This document shows, in pieces, positions 8,882-18,757 of a stretch of DNA of 64,000 nt. Origin of the DNA: Opitutaceae bacterium (GTDB lineage Bacteria > Verrucomicrobiota > Verrucomicrobiia > Opitutales > Opitutaceae); assembly GCA_027490995.1 (NCBI GenBank), contig JAIXWY010000011.1:930001-994000 (forward strand), read 5' to 3'. Below the pieces are notes generated by a model. That model saw only the letters and a list, made by a program, of their open reading frames with translations, was not told the origin of the DNA and made no database searches. Numbering within the stretch: the first letter of the stretch is position 1; every line of letters begins with the position of its first letter. The translations under genes were made by a program, and so were the position numbers.

Positions 8882-10372
8882 TCAGGGCGCCGGAGTCGTC
8901 CGCAATTGCGGGAAGAGAATCACATCACGGATGCTCTCCGCGCCCGTGAGAAGAATGCAGAGCCGGTCAATGCCGATACCCATCCCGCCCGCCGGCGGCA
9001 TGCCGTGCTCGAGCGCGAAGAGGAAGTCCTGATCGACATTCTGCTGCTCGCCGCCCGCTTGAGCTTCGAACATGCGGCGCTGCTCCAGCGGATCGTTCTG
9101 CTCGCTGTAGGCCGGGGCAATCTCCATGCCGCCGATCGTGAGCTCAAAGACGTCCAGGACCGTCGGGTCCTCGCGATTCAGCTTGGCCAGCGGGCATAGT
9201 TCCCTCGGGAGGTGCGTCACGAACGTCGGCTGAATCAGCCCCGGCTCGATGCGCTTGGAGAAGATCTCGTTCGTCACCTCGAAGTCCTCCCACGAGGGAT
9301 CGACCTTGAGTCCCAGCGCCTCAGCACCGGCGATCTTCTCCGCCTTGCTGCGCTTAAACCAGTCGGCATCCCCGGTGGCCTCGCGGATGAGATCTCGGTA
9401 CGGAACCTCCCTCCACTCGCCCGCAAACTCAATGTCCTGTCCGCTCGCCGCGTGGCGGATCCGGGTCGTCCCCAGAACGGTTTGACACAGCGAAAGCAGC
9501 AACTCACGCACCAGTCCCATCATCCCCCGGTAGTCCGAATAGGCCTGATAGACCTCGAGCATGGTGAACTCAGGATTATGCCGCCGCGAGATCCCCTCGT
9601 TGCGGAAGTTACGACCGATCTCAAAGACGCGATCGATGCCGCCGACCAGTAGGCGCTTGAGATAAAGCTCGAGTGAAATCCGCAGCACGAAGTCCATCCC
9701 AAGGGCATTGTGGTGCGTCGTGAAGGGCCGTGCCGCCGCCCCACCGGCGACCGATTGGAGCACCGGGGTCTCCACCTCGACGAACTGCCGGTCTTCCAAG
9801 AAACGCCGGACGTGCGACACGATGCGCGAGCGCAGGAGCAAGCGCGACCGCGACTCCGGATTCACGATCAGGTCCAGATAACGCTGACGGTACACTTGCT
9901 CCGGATCGCTCAGTCCATGCCACTTCTCGGGCAAAGGCCGCAGTGCCTTGGCGAGGAGCACGTAGCGATCCACGCGCACGGTAATCTCGCCGGTCTTGGT
10001 CTTAAAGAGCGTGCCCTCGGCTCCGAGGATATCCCCGAGGTCCAGCTTCTTGAACGCCGCGTAGGACTCGTCGCCAACGAGGTCCTTCTTGACGTACAGC
10101 TGCAGCGGCCCCTCCGCGCCGCCGCTCTGCTGGTCGAAGATCTTCACGAACTGGCTCTTGCCCATGTCGCGGATCACCACAAGACGACCGGCCACCGCGA
10201 CCTTCACAGTGTAGTCCTGACCATCCACATAGGCCCGGCGCGCGGCATCGGAGAAGTGGGTCGTCTGAAATTCCGCGCGGAAGGGATCAATGCCGGCGGC
10301 ACGCATTTCCGCCAACTTGGACAGCCGCACGGCGTGTTGGTCGTGAGAGATGTCAAGCGGTTGGTCGCTCAT
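8882..10372 (-). CDS. lysS: Lysine--tRNA ligase, class II
   Basis: A 496-residue class II aminoacyl-tRNA synthetase. It has an N-terminal OB-fold anticodon-binding domain (GRLVVIRDMGKSQFVKIFD), the LPEKWHGLSDPEQVYRQRYLD linker region, motif 2 (FRNEGISRRHNPEFTMLE) and motif 3 (GMGIGIDRLCILLTG). Length is typical. A strong Shine-Dalgarno GGAGGA lies about 7 bases before the ATG. First gene of the minus-strand series leading to lolC, lolD and lpxB; it diverges from the DUF4010 gene across about 95 bp, where both promoters should lie. Confidence 0.96.
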   Translation of the reverse strand: MSDQPLDISHDQHAVRLSKLAEMRAAGIDPFRAEFQTTHFSDAARRAYVDGQDYTVKVAVAGRLVVIRDMGKSQFVKIFDQQSGGAEGPLQLYVKKDLVGDESYAAFKKLDLGDILGAEGTLFKTKTGEITVRVDRYVLLAKALRPLPEKWHGLSDPEQVYRQRYLDLIVNPESRSRLLLRSRIVSHVRRFLEDRQFVEVETPVLQSVAGGAAARPFTTHHNALGMDFVLRISLELYLKRLLVGGIDRVFEIGRNFRNEGISRRHNPEFTMLEVYQAYSDYRGMMGLVRELLLSLCQTVLGTTRIRHAASGQDIEFAGEWREVPYRDLIREATGDADWFKRSKAEKIAGAEALGLKVDPSWEDFEVTNEIFSKRIEPGLIQPTFVTHLPRELCPLAKLNREDPTVLDVFELTIGGMEIAPAYSEQNDPLEQRRMFEAQAGGEQQNVDQDFLFALEHGMPPAGGMGIGIDRLCILLTGAESIRDVILFPQLRTTPAP

Positions 10373-10467
10373 GATTTAATCCTCCACCATGTCCACCCGA
10401 GGCACCGCCGGCAAACCGATTCTCGGACCTCCTTGCAGCCCCCTCCCGCGATGCACATACTGCTGAC

Positions 10468-11715
10468 ATGGACACGCTGCTCCCCGGTATCCTCACGAGC
10501 GCGAGCCTCGGCGCCCTGATCGGACTGATTCGCCAGTGGAGCGAGCTATCGGAGGATCCAGCTGGACGCGACGACTTCGGCGGCGTCCGTACTTATACGC
10601 TTTGGGCGATGGTCGGATGCATCGCCGCACACGCCTCCGTCGCCTTCAGTCCGCTGCTCCTGCCGGTCGCGCTCGCCGCGCTGGCGACCCAACAGGTGAT
10701 GGCGCGTCAGGCTGGTCAACCCGCAGGCAACACGCGCTTCGCCGCGTTCATCATCGCCGTACTCGTCGGCGCTCTCGTGGCGTGGGAGGAACGGCAAACC
10801 GCCGTCTTGGTGGCGGGCGTGGCCATGGTCATCCTCGCTTCAAAGAAACCGCTGCACGACTGGATGCGGCGGTTCACGGAGGCGGACATCCGCGCCACGC
10901 TGCAGTTCGTCGCGATCACCGGAGTCATTCTGCCGCTGGTACCTGACCGCACGTTCGGTCCTTGGGGAGGTTTCAACCCCTATGCGACGTGGATGATGGT
11001 CATCCTGATCTCGGGACTCGGCTTTGTCGGCTACGTCGCCATGCGACTGCTCGGCACTCGCGCCGGCATCTTGGTCACGAGCTTGTTGGGGGGCCTCGCT
11101 TCCAGCACGGCCACCACCCTCGCCTTCAGTCGGCGCAGTCGTGAGGTACCGGAGTGGTCCGGGCACTTCGCGTTCGCGGTCGTTGCGGCCTGCACGGTCA
11201 TGGTGCCACGCGTAGTGTTGGCCATTGCAGTCGTGTCGCCCGCCCTCGCGTTGCGCGTCGCGCCAGCCTTCGCCCTCATGACCCTTCCCGCAATCCTGTA
11301 TGGAGTGATCTGGTGGCGCCGCCGAGCGGGCGCTCCCGCCCCGGCGGAACTTCCTCTGCACAATCCCCTCGGGCTCGCCACCTCGATCAAGTTTGCCCTC
11401 CTCTATGCCATCATCGCCTTCCTGATCAAGGCGATCACCACACTGCAGTGGGAGGCGAGCCTGCTGCCCCTCAGCTTTGTCTCCGGCCTCACGGACATGG
11501 ATGCGATCTCACTGTCCTTGGCGAACAGCCGAGAGGCGGGCTCGGTAGCCCTCGAAACCGCCGCCTTCGCCGTGACCCTCGCCGCCGTCGCCAACGCACT
11601 TATGAAAGGGGTGCTCGCGCTGACTCTCGGATCCGCCGCGATGCGTCGGCCGGTCGCGTTGGTGCTCGGGCTGACGGCTGCCGTCGGTGCCGCCGCGCTC
11701 TGGCTGCTTCACTAG
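10468..11715 (+). CDS. MgtC/SapB-DUF4010 integral membrane protein
   Basis: 415 residues with about 12 hydrophobic spans. The N-terminus (GALIGLIRQWSE...GGVRTYTLWAMVG) matches the MgtC/SapB N-terminal signature, and the remainder matches DUF4010, including LGGLASSTATTLAFSRRSRE and FVSGLTDMDAISLSLA. Function is unknown; the family is often suggested to be transport-related or linked to Mg2+ homeostasis. Its 3' end overlaps the convergent thrC stop by 4 bp. The ATG at 10468 sits just before the first span. Confidence 0.88.
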   Translation: MDTLLPGILTSASLGALIGLIRQWSELSEDPAGRDDFGGVRTYTLWAMVGCIAAHASVAFSPLLLPVALAALATQQVMARQAGQPAGNTRFAAFIIAVLVGALVAWEERQTAVLVAGVAMVILASKKPLHDWMRRFTEADIRATLQFVAITGVILPLVPDRTFGPWGGFNPYATWMMVILISGLGFVGYVAMRLLGTRAGILVTSLLGGLASSTATTLAFSRRSREVPEWSGHFAFAVVAACTVMVPRVVLAIAVVSPALALRVAPAFALMTLPAILYGVIWWRRRAGAPAPAELPLHNPLGLATSIKFALLYAIIAFLIKAITTLQWEASLLPLSFVSGLTDMDAISLSLANSREAGSVALETAAFAVTLAAVANALMKGVLALTLGSAAMRRPVALVLGLTAAVGAAALWLLH

Positions 11716-13073
11716 ACGGCGTGCTGCTCGACGTAGCGGCGCACGGCGTCGACCGACGCCGGCAGACGGTGGACGACGAGCGGACGCGTCTTCAGCGCCT
11801 CCAAGCTCGGATGCGTGGGTTCAAAACCGAGCGCCTCGCGCATGGTCTCCGGGAACTTCGCCGGGCTCGCCGTGGCCAGCACCACGCTGGGTCGATCCTC
11901 CGACAAATCCTTGAAGCCGCAGGCCGTGTGGGGATCTGCGACGTAGCCCCAGCGCCGGTGCACGTCTTGGATCAGCGTCACGATTTCCGCGTCCGTGCAC
12001 CGCGAAGACGCAAACGCCGGCTGCAACGTGGACCCGAACGAGAAGCTGCCCGTCTCGCGAAACGTCCGCATCACCTCGCGCACCCGTGCAGGATCCTCAC
12101 CGACCGAGTAGTAGAGGAAACGCTCGAAGTTGGATGCCACTTGGATGTCCATGGACGGCGCGAGGCTCGGGACCACGTCACCGACCCGGTATTCTCCCGT
12201 TGTGAACAGTCGGTGGAGAATATCGTTGCGGTTGGTAGCAACCCGGAACCGGGCGATCGGCACGCCCATCCGCTGCAGCATCCACCCCGCGAGGACATTT
12301 CCGAAGTTACCCGTGGGAACAACGAACTCCGCCGTTTCCCGGATTGCTGGCGGCAATCGCAGCCATGCGCTCAGGTAGTACACGCACTGCGCCAGCACGC
12401 GGGCGAGGTTGATCGAGTTGACCGCGGAAAGCCGGTGCCCGGTGCGGAACGCGGTGTCAGCGAACAGCGTCTTCACGATCGCCTGGGCGTCGTCGAACGT
12501 ACCCGTGATCGCGAGGGCATGGACATTGGCCGCCCCGGTGCAGGCCATCTGGCGCTCCTGCAGCGGCGACGTCCGGCCCTCTGGATAGAGGATGAAGATG
12601 GCGGTTCCCGGCTTGCCGAGCAAACCGTGGATTGCCGCCGATCCGGTGTCGCCAGACGTGGCACCGAGAACGTTGATCTTCTCCTGCCGCAAGCGGCACT
12701 GGAGCTCGTAGATGTTCCCAAGCAGCTGCAGCGCGAAGTCCTTGAACGCGAGCGTCGGCCCGTGAAACAACTCCAACACCAAGCGGCGCTCGTCTAGCTG
12801 GACCAGCGGTGCGATCTCCGCGTGCGCAAACGTGGCGTAGCTCTTCGTCACGAGCCCGCGCAGCACGTCCTCGGGGATGTCCGTGGCGAAGCGAGAGAGG
12901 AAACGGACGCAGAGCTCCTGGTACGATAACGAGGCCCACGAATCGAGCTCGCTCCGGGAAAAGCGCGGCAACTCCGCGGGAAGAAACAGCCCGCCATCGG
13001 GTGCCAGCCCGGTGGCGACGGCGTCGCTAAAACCGAGGGCCGGCGACTCGCCCCGCGTGGAGAGAAAGCGCAT
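11712..13073 (-). CDS. thrC: Threonine synthase
   Basis: A 453-residue PLP enzyme converting O-phosphohomoserine to threonine. It carries the N-terminal MRFLSTRGESPALGF region, the PLP-lysine segment FHGPTLAFKDFALQ, GATSGDTGSAAIHG and VPTGNFGNVLAGW. Length and domain pattern fit the fungal/enterobacterial-type enzyme of about 450 residues rather than the shorter plant-like class. It follows lysC (35 bp gap) and hom on the same strand, so the window holds the steps from aspartate kinase to threonine apart from Asd and ThrB. Confidence 0.95.
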   Translation of the reverse strand: MRFLSTRGESPALGFSDAVATGLAPDGGLFLPAELPRFSRSELDSWASLSYQELCVRFLSRFATDIPEDVLRGLVTKSYATFAHAEIAPLVQLDERRLVLELFHGPTLAFKDFALQLLGNIYELQCRLRQEKINVLGATSGDTGSAAIHGLLGKPGTAIFILYPEGRTSPLQERQMACTGAANVHALAITGTFDDAQAIVKTLFADTAFRTGHRLSAVNSINLARVLAQCVYYLSAWLRLPPAIRETAEFVVPTGNFGNVLAGWMLQRMGVPIARFRVATNRNDILHRLFTTGEYRVGDVVPSLAPSMDIQVASNFERFLYYSVGEDPARVREVMRTFRETGSFSFGSTLQPAFASSRCTDAEIVTLIQDVHRRWGYVADPHTACGFKDLSEDRPSVVLATASPAKFPETMREALGFEPTHPSLEALKTRPLVVHRLPASVDAVRRYVEQHAV

Positions 13074-13108
13074 GACGAAACCCGCGGGCGGAAGGACCGC
13101 CCGTGCGG

Positions 13109-14326
13109 TTACAGTTGATCGAGGTGGAAGGCCGCGTGCGCAACCCGCGCCGCTTCATCGGCCCGCTCCTGTTCGACGATCACCGAGATCTTGATCTCCG
13201 AGGTGCTGATCATCTCGATGTTGATGTTGGCCGCCGCCAGTGCCTGGAAGAGGGTCGCCGCGACGCCGCTGTGGGTCTTCATACCTACGCCCACCACGGA
13301 GAGCTTGGCGATCTGCTCATGGATCGCGACCTGTCCACCGCCCATGGCGGCCAGCACCGGCTCCAAGGCCCGTTGAGCCTTCACCTGATCGGTCTGCGGC
13401 ACCGTGAACGTAAGGTTCGCCACCCCACCCCGGCCCACGTTCTGGACGATCATGTCGACCATGACGTTGGCATCGGCCAACGCGCGGAACACCCGAGCCG
13501 CCGAACCCGGCTTGTCGGGCAGGTTGCTCACGATTACCTTCGCCTGATCCTTGTCCACGGCCACGCCGCGGACGACGACCTTTTCCATGTATGCCACTTC
13601 TTCTTTCACGATAGTTCCCGGGTTTTGATTAAAGGATGATCGGACCTCGAAGATAACGCCGTACTTCTTCGCGAACTCCACGCTCCGCGATTGCATGACC
13701 TTGCTGCCACTCGAGGCGAGCTCGAGCATCTCGTCGTAGGAAATCTCATCCAGCTTGCGGGCGTCCTTCACCACGCGCGGATCCGCCGTGTAGACGCCAT
13801 CAACGTCCGTATAGATCTCGCACTTGTCGGCCTTTACGGCCGCAGCGAGGGCGATCGCCGTAAGATCGGAGCCTCCGCGCCCCAGCGTCGTCACGCCACC
13901 GTCATCGTTAATGCCCTGGAAGCCGGCGACAATCACCACGCGCCCGGCATCGAGATCCTTTTCCACCGGAGCCGCGTTGATCATCTTGATCTTCGCCTTG
14001 GTGTGGACCGCATCGGTGAAGATTCCGGCCTGCGCACCGGTGTAGCTCACCGCGTCGACGCCGACGCCATGCAACGCCATCGCGGTCAGCGCGATGGTCT
14101 CCTGCTCGCCGATCGCCAGAAGCTGGTCCATCTCGCGCTCGGAGGGCTGGGCACAGAGGAGCTTGGCTTTCGCAATCAGCTCGTTGGTGACCCCGGCGCG
14201 TGCGGACACGACGATCACCAGCTGATTACCCTGATCCCGGAATGCCTTGATGCGCTCCGCGACCTTCTTGATGCGTTCGACGTCACCCACCGAGGTGCCG
14301 CCATACTTCTGGACGATTCGAGCCAT
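13109..14326 (-). CDS. lysC: Aspartate kinase
   Basis: 405 residues, monofunctional aspartokinase phosphorylating aspartate at the entry to lysine, methionine and threonine synthesis. N-terminal KYGGTSVGDVERIKKVAERI is the kinase signature; GRGGSDLTAIALAAAVKADKCEIYTDVDGV follows near residues 150-180. Two C-terminal ACT domains (from about residue 265) would bind lysine or threonine for feedback control. Length matches the alpha-subunit form. Lies 30 bp downstream of hom and 35 bp upstream of thrC. Confidence 0.96.
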   Translation of the reverse strand: MARIVQKYGGTSVGDVERIKKVAERIKAFRDQGNQLVIVVSARAGVTNELIAKAKLLCAQPSEREMDQLLAIGEQETIALTAMALHGVGVDAVSYTGAQAGIFTDAVHTKAKIKMINAAPVEKDLDAGRVVIVAGFQGINDDGGVTTLGRGGSDLTAIALAAAVKADKCEIYTDVDGVYTADPRVVKDARKLDEISYDEMLELASSGSKVMQSRSVEFAKKYGVIFEVRSSFNQNPGTIVKEEVAYMEKVVVRGVAVDKDQAKVIVSNLPDKPGSAARVFRALADANVMVDMIVQNVGRGGVANLTFTVPQTDQVKAQRALEPVLAAMGGGQVAIHEQIAKLSVVGVGMKTHSGVAATLFQALAAANINIEMISTSEIKISVIVEQERADEAARVAHAAFHLDQL

Positions 14327-14355
14327 GATGAGAAAGGGGGCGAGAGTTCTCTGAC

Positions 14356-15672
14356 CTAGTCGGAGAAGTCAGCGATGCGGAGCAACAGCGGGCTTTCCAA
14401 AAGACTGCGCAGGCGCCCCAGCGCGGCCAGCGTCGCACCCATGGCGCGCTCGTCGCTCTCATGTGTCGTCAGGATGAGCGAGGCCGCATTGGGCCGCTCG
14501 GAAGTGGTCTGGATGACTGACTCGATGCTCACCCCGTGCCGCGCCATCACCGTCGCGATCTGGGCGAGCACACCCGGACGGTCCTTGACTGTAGTCCGCA
14601 CATAGTAGCGGCTTCGCAGACGTTCCGGTGGCGCGAGCCGCACGGTGCGAGCGGCGCGTGCGGCCGACTCCACCGGCGTGACATCGCGACCGGTCGTGAG
14701 CAGCACGATCGCATCCGCGATGTCGCTGATCACCGCGCTGGCCGTCGCGTCCTGCCCCGCTCCGCGACCAATGTACGTGGTCGTACCGACGACGTCGCCA
14801 ACGACCGCGATGCCGTTGAACACCCCGTTGACGTTGGCGAGCACCCGATCCTTGGGCACGAGCGTCGGATGTACGCGCACGGCGAGCTCGTCGCGTGCGA
14901 AGTCACGGGTGATGATCGCCAGCAGCTTGATGCCGTAGCCGAGCGTCGCCGCATGGCGCAGGTCTGCCTGGGTGATCTTCGTGATCCCCTCGACCGTCAT
15001 CTGGTTTGGCTTCAGCCACACCCCGTGGGCCAGATGCGCTAGAATGGACGCCTTGTGGGCGGTGTCCCAACCCTCCACGTCCAAAGACTCATCGGCCTCC
15101 GCGAATCCGAGACGCTTCGCGTCAGCGAGGATCTCGGGGTAGCCCGCTCCCTCCGCGGCCATGCGGGTCAGAATGTAGTTACAGGTCCCGTTGAGGATCC
15201 CGTAGATGAGCCGGAAGCGATTCGCCACCAGCCCCTCGCGCAGGGCCTTGATGATGGGGATGCCACCGGCCACCGACGCCTCAAAGAAGAAACGGCCGCC
15301 ACCCTTGCGTGCCGCCGCGAAGACGGCGGCGCCGCTCTCGCAGAGCAGGGCCTTATTTGCCGACACCACGATCTTGCCCCGCGACAACGCCTCCAGCGTC
15401 ACCTTCTTGGCGATTCCCGTGCCGCCCATCAGTTCGCAAACAATATCGATGGACGGATCGCGGGCGATGCTCATCGGATCGTCCACCAAGCAGTGCGCCG
15501 GCACCTTAACCGAGCGCGCCCTAGAGCGATCCCGCACCGCGGCCTTGGCCAACTCGATGCGGACACCCAGCCGATCCTCAAGTGCCGTCCGATTGGCCGT
15601 CAGATGCTTCCAGACTCCTTGACCGACAGTGCCGAGACCACAGAGACCGATGCGGATGGTGCGAGTGGACAT
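14356..15672 (-). CDS. hom: Homoserine dehydrogenase with C-terminal ACT domain
   Basis: About 438 residues from the ATG giving MSTRTIRIG. A GTG further upstream would overlap plsY by 23 bp and adds no conserved residues. N-terminal NAD(P) motif is GLCGLGTVGQGVW, followed by the catalytic-domain segment YGILNGTCNYILTRM...AEADESLDVEGWDTAHK, which holds the catalytic Lys and Asp residues. The C-terminal ACT domain begins near YYVRTTVKDRPGVLAQIATVM and suggests threonine feedback. It reduces aspartate semialdehyde to homoserine. Lies between plsY (16 bp) and lysC (29 bp). Confidence 0.95.
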   Translation of the reverse strand: MSTRTIRIGLCGLGTVGQGVWKHLTANRTALEDRLGVRIELAKAAVRDRSRARSVKVPAHCLVDDPMSIARDPSIDIVCELMGGTGIAKKVTLEALSRGKIVVSANKALLCESGAAVFAAARKGGGRFFFEASVAGGIPIIKALREGLVANRFRLIYGILNGTCNYILTRMAAEGAGYPEILADAKRLGFAEADESLDVEGWDTAHKASILAHLAHGVWLKPNQMTVEGITKITQADLRHAATLGYGIKLLAIITRDFARDELAVRVHPTLVPKDRVLANVNGVFNGIAVVGDVVGTTTYIGRGAGQDATASAVISDIADAIVLLTTGRDVTPVESAARAARTVRLAPPERLRSRYYVRTTVKDRPGVLAQIATVMARHGVSIESVIQTTSERPNAASLILTTHESDERAMGATLAALGRLRSLLESPLLLRIADFSD

Positions 15673-15688
15673 GGAAAAAATCGACGGG

Positions 15689-16330
15689 TCAGCTGCGGGG
15701 AGCGGAGCCACCGGACCGGCTGAAACGATTCTCGGTCCCCGCCAGCAGGCGGCGGATGTTCGAGCGATGCATGACGATGACGAAGGCGGCGACCGCGACG
15801 GCTAGCACCACCAAGGGCCGGCCCGCTCCAAGCCACCACGCCGCAATTGGCAGCGCGACTGCACCCAGTATCGACGCCAGCGATACATAACGCCCAATCA
15901 GAAAAGCCGTGATCCAAACCACGGAGGCCGCGAGCAATCCCCATGGCAGCAACACCGCAAAACCGCCTACGGTGGTGGCGACGCCCTTGCCACCCCGGAA
16001 TCCCGTGAAACAGGAGAAACTGTGCCCCAGCAATCCACCAGCGAGGCCGACGATGCCGGCGATCGACGCGTCGACGCACTCGACCGAAACCCAGCCGAGC
16101 CGCGAAGCCAGCAGCGGCAATCCCGCCGCAGCCGCTCCCTTGGCTGCGTCCAAGAAAAACACCAGATTACCGGGTCCGCGACCGAGGACCCGCCGGACAT
16201 TGGTTGCACCGGGGTTCCCGCTGCCCGCGCGGAAGATATCCACTCCCTTGGCCCGAGCGACAAGGTAGCCAAACGGAAGCGCCCCGAGTGCGTACCCGAC
16301 AAGTGCGGAAACCAGCAGGGCGATGAGCAT
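15689..16330 (-). CDS. plsY: Glycerol-3-phosphate acyltransferase PlsY
   Basis: 213 residues and about five to six membrane spans. It has the three family motifs: YLVARAKGVDIFRAGSGNPGATNVRR, the GHSFSCFTGFRGGKGVATTVG loop and a later conserved loop. It transfers acyl from acyl-phosphate to glycerol-3-phosphate in phospholipid synthesis and needs PlsX, which is not in the window. It sits between serA and hom with gaps of 21 and 16 bp, so this lipid gene is probably cotranscribed with amino-acid genes. Confidence 0.93.
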   Translation of the reverse strand: MLIALLVSALVGYALGALPFGYLVARAKGVDIFRAGSGNPGATNVRRVLGRGPGNLVFFLDAAKGAAAAGLPLLASRLGWVSVECVDASIAGIVGLAGGLLGHSFSCFTGFRGGKGVATTVGGFAVLLPWGLLAASVVWITAFLIGRYVSLASILGAVALPIAAWWLGAGRPLVVLAVAVAAFVIVMHRSNIRRLLAGTENRFSRSGGSAPRS

Positions 16331-16351
16331 GGCAGGCGGGGTGGCGGGAGA

Positions 16352-17941
16352 TTACAACTCGACGTACTTCGCGAGCGCGATGTTCGGATTGCCCTTGAGC
16401 TCACGACGCACGGCCTCACTCGGCTCGCTGTCGAGATTGATCACGATCAGCGCCGTCTGACCCGGTGCCTGGCGGCTCAGGGACATGTTCGCGATATTCA
16501 CACCATCGCGCCCGAGCAGCGTGCCGATGTAGCCGATCATGCCCGGCTGGTCCTTGTTCTCGATGATGAGCAACTTCCCCGCCGCTTCGACCTCCACGTC
16601 GCGCTGGTTGATCGTGACCACGCGGGGCTTTGCCGCCTTGGTGAACAACGTCCCCGTCACGCTGCGCGTGGATCCGTCCGCCGCGATCGCCTCGACGCCC
16701 AGAAGCTCGGTGTAATCGCTATGCTCGGTGGACTTGAGGATGTCGCACTTGATCCCGAGGCGCTCCAGCATCACTGGGGCGTTGACGAAGTTGACGCCGT
16801 CGCCGCTGATCCGACGCAGGTAACCGCGCTGAACAGCGCGCGTGATCGAGTTTGTATCCAGATCGACGAGCTTACCCCAGTAAGTGATACGCAGGGCGGT
16901 GATCTGCGGACCAGCAATCTGCTGGACGAGGGTGCCCAGCTTGGCGCCCAAGTCGATGTACGGGCCCAGCACCTTGACCGCTGCGGCGTCGATGGACGGC
17001 ATGTTGACGGCGTTGCGGATCACCCCGCCGCGGAGCACATCGGTGATTTGCTCGGCAATTTCGATGCCGACGGATTCCTGGGCCTCGGCGGTGGACGCAC
17101 CCAGGTGCGGAGTCAGCACCACGTTCGGAAGCGTCCGCAGCTCGCTCTCCTTAGCCAGCGGTTCATCCTCAAACACGTCGAGGCCGGCGGCCGCGACCTT
17201 GCCCGACTTGATCGCCTCCACCAGCGCGCTCTCCTTGATGATTCCGCCGCGGGCGCAGTTGAAGATCCGCAGCCCCTTCTTCGCCTTCGCGAAGGCGGCC
17301 TCGTCGATCATGTAGTGCGTGTCATCCGTCAGCGGCATGTGGACGGTGATGTAATCCGACTGGGACAGCAGTTCGTCGAGCGTTGCAGGCTCCACCTGCA
17401 TTGCCTTCGCCCGGCTTGGCGCGAGATAAGGATCGTAAGCCAGTACCCGCATCCCGAAGGCCTGCGCACGCTTCGCGACCTCGCTGCCGATGCGGCCGAG
17501 ACCAACCACGCCGAGCGTCTTCTTGAAAAGTTCAATGCCGCTGAAGCTCTTGCGATCCCATTGGCCAGACTTCATCGAGGCCGCCGCCTGCGGGACGGGC
17601 CGCGCGCCGCAGAGCAGGTGCGTGAAGGTCAGCTCAGCCGTCGCGATCGTGTTGCCCGAGGGCGTGTTCATCACGATGACCCCCCGCTCCGTCGCCGCGT
17701 CGACATCCACGTTGTCGACTCCCACGCCGGCGCGGCCCACCACCCGCAGCAGCGGGGCAGCGGCAATCACGTCGGCGGAGATCTTCGTCTCCGAACGGAC
17801 CGCGATCGCATGGACATCGCGCACCAGTTCGAGGACCTTCTCTGGAGAGGACCCGTAGGCCTCAATGACTTCGAAGCCCGACTGCGCACGCAGGTAGGCG
17901 ACCCCTTTGGGTGAAATCTTATCGGCGACGAGAATTTTCAT
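16352..17941 (-). CDS. serA: D-3-phosphoglycerate dehydrogenase
   Basis: 529 residues from the ATG giving MKILVADKISPKG; upstream in-frame codons have no family similarity. It has the substrate-binding VGRAGVGVDNVDVDAATERG, the NAD motif LGVVGLGRIGSEVAKRA, the catalytic ARGGIIKESALVEAI and the His-containing LTPHLGASTAEAQE. An intervening domain and a C-terminal ACT domain (IENKDQPGMIGYIGTLLG) make it the long type regulated by serine. It catalyses the first step of serine synthesis. First gene of the series serA-plsY-hom-lysC-thrC. Confidence 0.96.
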   Translation of the reverse strand: MKILVADKISPKGVAYLRAQSGFEVIEAYGSSPEKVLELVRDVHAIAVRSETKISADVIAAAPLLRVVGRAGVGVDNVDVDAATERGVIVMNTPSGNTIATAELTFTHLLCGARPVPQAAASMKSGQWDRKSFSGIELFKKTLGVVGLGRIGSEVAKRAQAFGMRVLAYDPYLAPSRAKAMQVEPATLDELLSQSDYITVHMPLTDDTHYMIDEAAFAKAKKGLRIFNCARGGIIKESALVEAIKSGKVAAAGLDVFEDEPLAKESELRTLPNVVLTPHLGASTAEAQESVGIEIAEQITDVLRGGVIRNAVNMPSIDAAAVKVLGPYIDLGAKLGTLVQQIAGPQITALRITYWGKLVDLDTNSITRAVQRGYLRRISGDGVNFVNAPVMLERLGIKCDILKSTEHSDYTELLGVEAIAADGSTRSVTGTLFTKAAKPRVVTINQRDVEVEAAGKLLIIENKDQPGMIGYIGTLLGRDGVNIANMSLSRQAPGQTALIVINLDSEPSEAVRRELKGNPNIALAKYVEL

Positions 17942-18106
17942 TCGGACAAAAGCCCCTGATCGAAACGCCCCGCAGGGGGGGCAAGCAAGCAAGGAAACAG
18001 CCGGATGAGCCACGACCGCACGCGCGGGGCGCATCAGCATATGCAATCACGGTGCAGCAGCCACGTCGCGCTCGCCAAGCTAGGCTAGGGCGTTCGATCG
18101 TAACGT

Positions 18107-18733
18107 GTGCCCGCCTCCCGACTCGCCCGCCAGATTCAGTTCATCGTTGAGGTCGACAAACTTAAGGACATCTACCGCCAGACTGTACTGATCCACAGCG
18201 GCCGGGCGGAGAATGATGCTGAGCATTCCTGGCACCTTTGCCTGCTGGTCATCGTTCTGGCCGAGCACGCAAACCTCCCCAACCTCGATCTCCTGCGAAT
18301 CCTCAAAATGCTCATCATCCACGACCTGGTGGAGATCGATGCGGGCGATACATTCGCATACGACACGCAGCGCATGGCCGATCAATACGCTCGGGAAGCA
18401 GAGGCGGCGGAGCGCATTTTCGGCCTGTTGCCGGACGACCAGACCCGGGAGTTTCGCGCGCTGTGGGAGGAATTCGAGGCGAAGGAGACCGCCGAAGCGC
18501 GGTTCGCCACCGCGGTGGACCGGTTTCAGCCCGTGCTACTCAATCTCCTGACCCAAGGATCCGCCTGGCGCCGCCATGGCGTTACGCACGACCGCGTCGT
18601 CGCACGTAACCGCCACATCGCCGAGGGATCGTCAGCGCTCTGGGAATTTGCCGAGGCGATGCTGCGGGAAGCGGTGGAGGATGGACGCCTACCTCCGGGA
18701 CCAACGAGCATCGCGGAGCCGGAACGCCCGTAA
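18107..18733 (+). CDS. HD domain phosphohydrolase (YfbR/HDDC2-like 5'-deoxynucleotidase)
   Basis: 208 residues starting at GTG. HD-superfamily ligands are visible as NDAEHSWHL (about residues 36-44) and IIHDLVEIDAGD (about 69-80), with a later Asp in AVDRFQP. Closest in pattern to the YfbR/HDDC2 type, which dephosphorylates deoxynucleoside 5'-monophosphates. It is convergent with dgt, another deoxynucleotide HD enzyme, 24 bp away. Substrate is inferred from family resemblance; metal-binding residues are intact. Confidence 0.8.
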   Translation: MPASRLARQIQFIVEVDKLKDIYRQTVLIHSGRAENDAEHSWHLCLLVIVLAEHANLPNLDLLRILKMLIIHDLVEIDAGDTFAYDTQRMADQYAREAEAAERIFGLLPDDQTREFRALWEEFEAKETAEARFATAVDRFQPVLLNLLTQGSAWRRHGVTHDRVVARNRHIAEGSSALWEFAEAMLREAVEDGRLPPGPTSIAEPERP

Positions 18734-18757
18734 CGTCCCCAACCGCAGCGCGGCCGC

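Noticed and set aside
11154-12797. 547-codon open frame opposite thrC
   Set aside because: Shadow frame spanning the ends of two real genes; composition is typical of antisense GC-rich sequence.
16022-17914. 630-codon open frame opposite serA and plsY
   Set aside because: Antisense shadow of two well-conserved genes in GC-rich DNA; the translation is Arg/His/Asp-rich with no family similarity.
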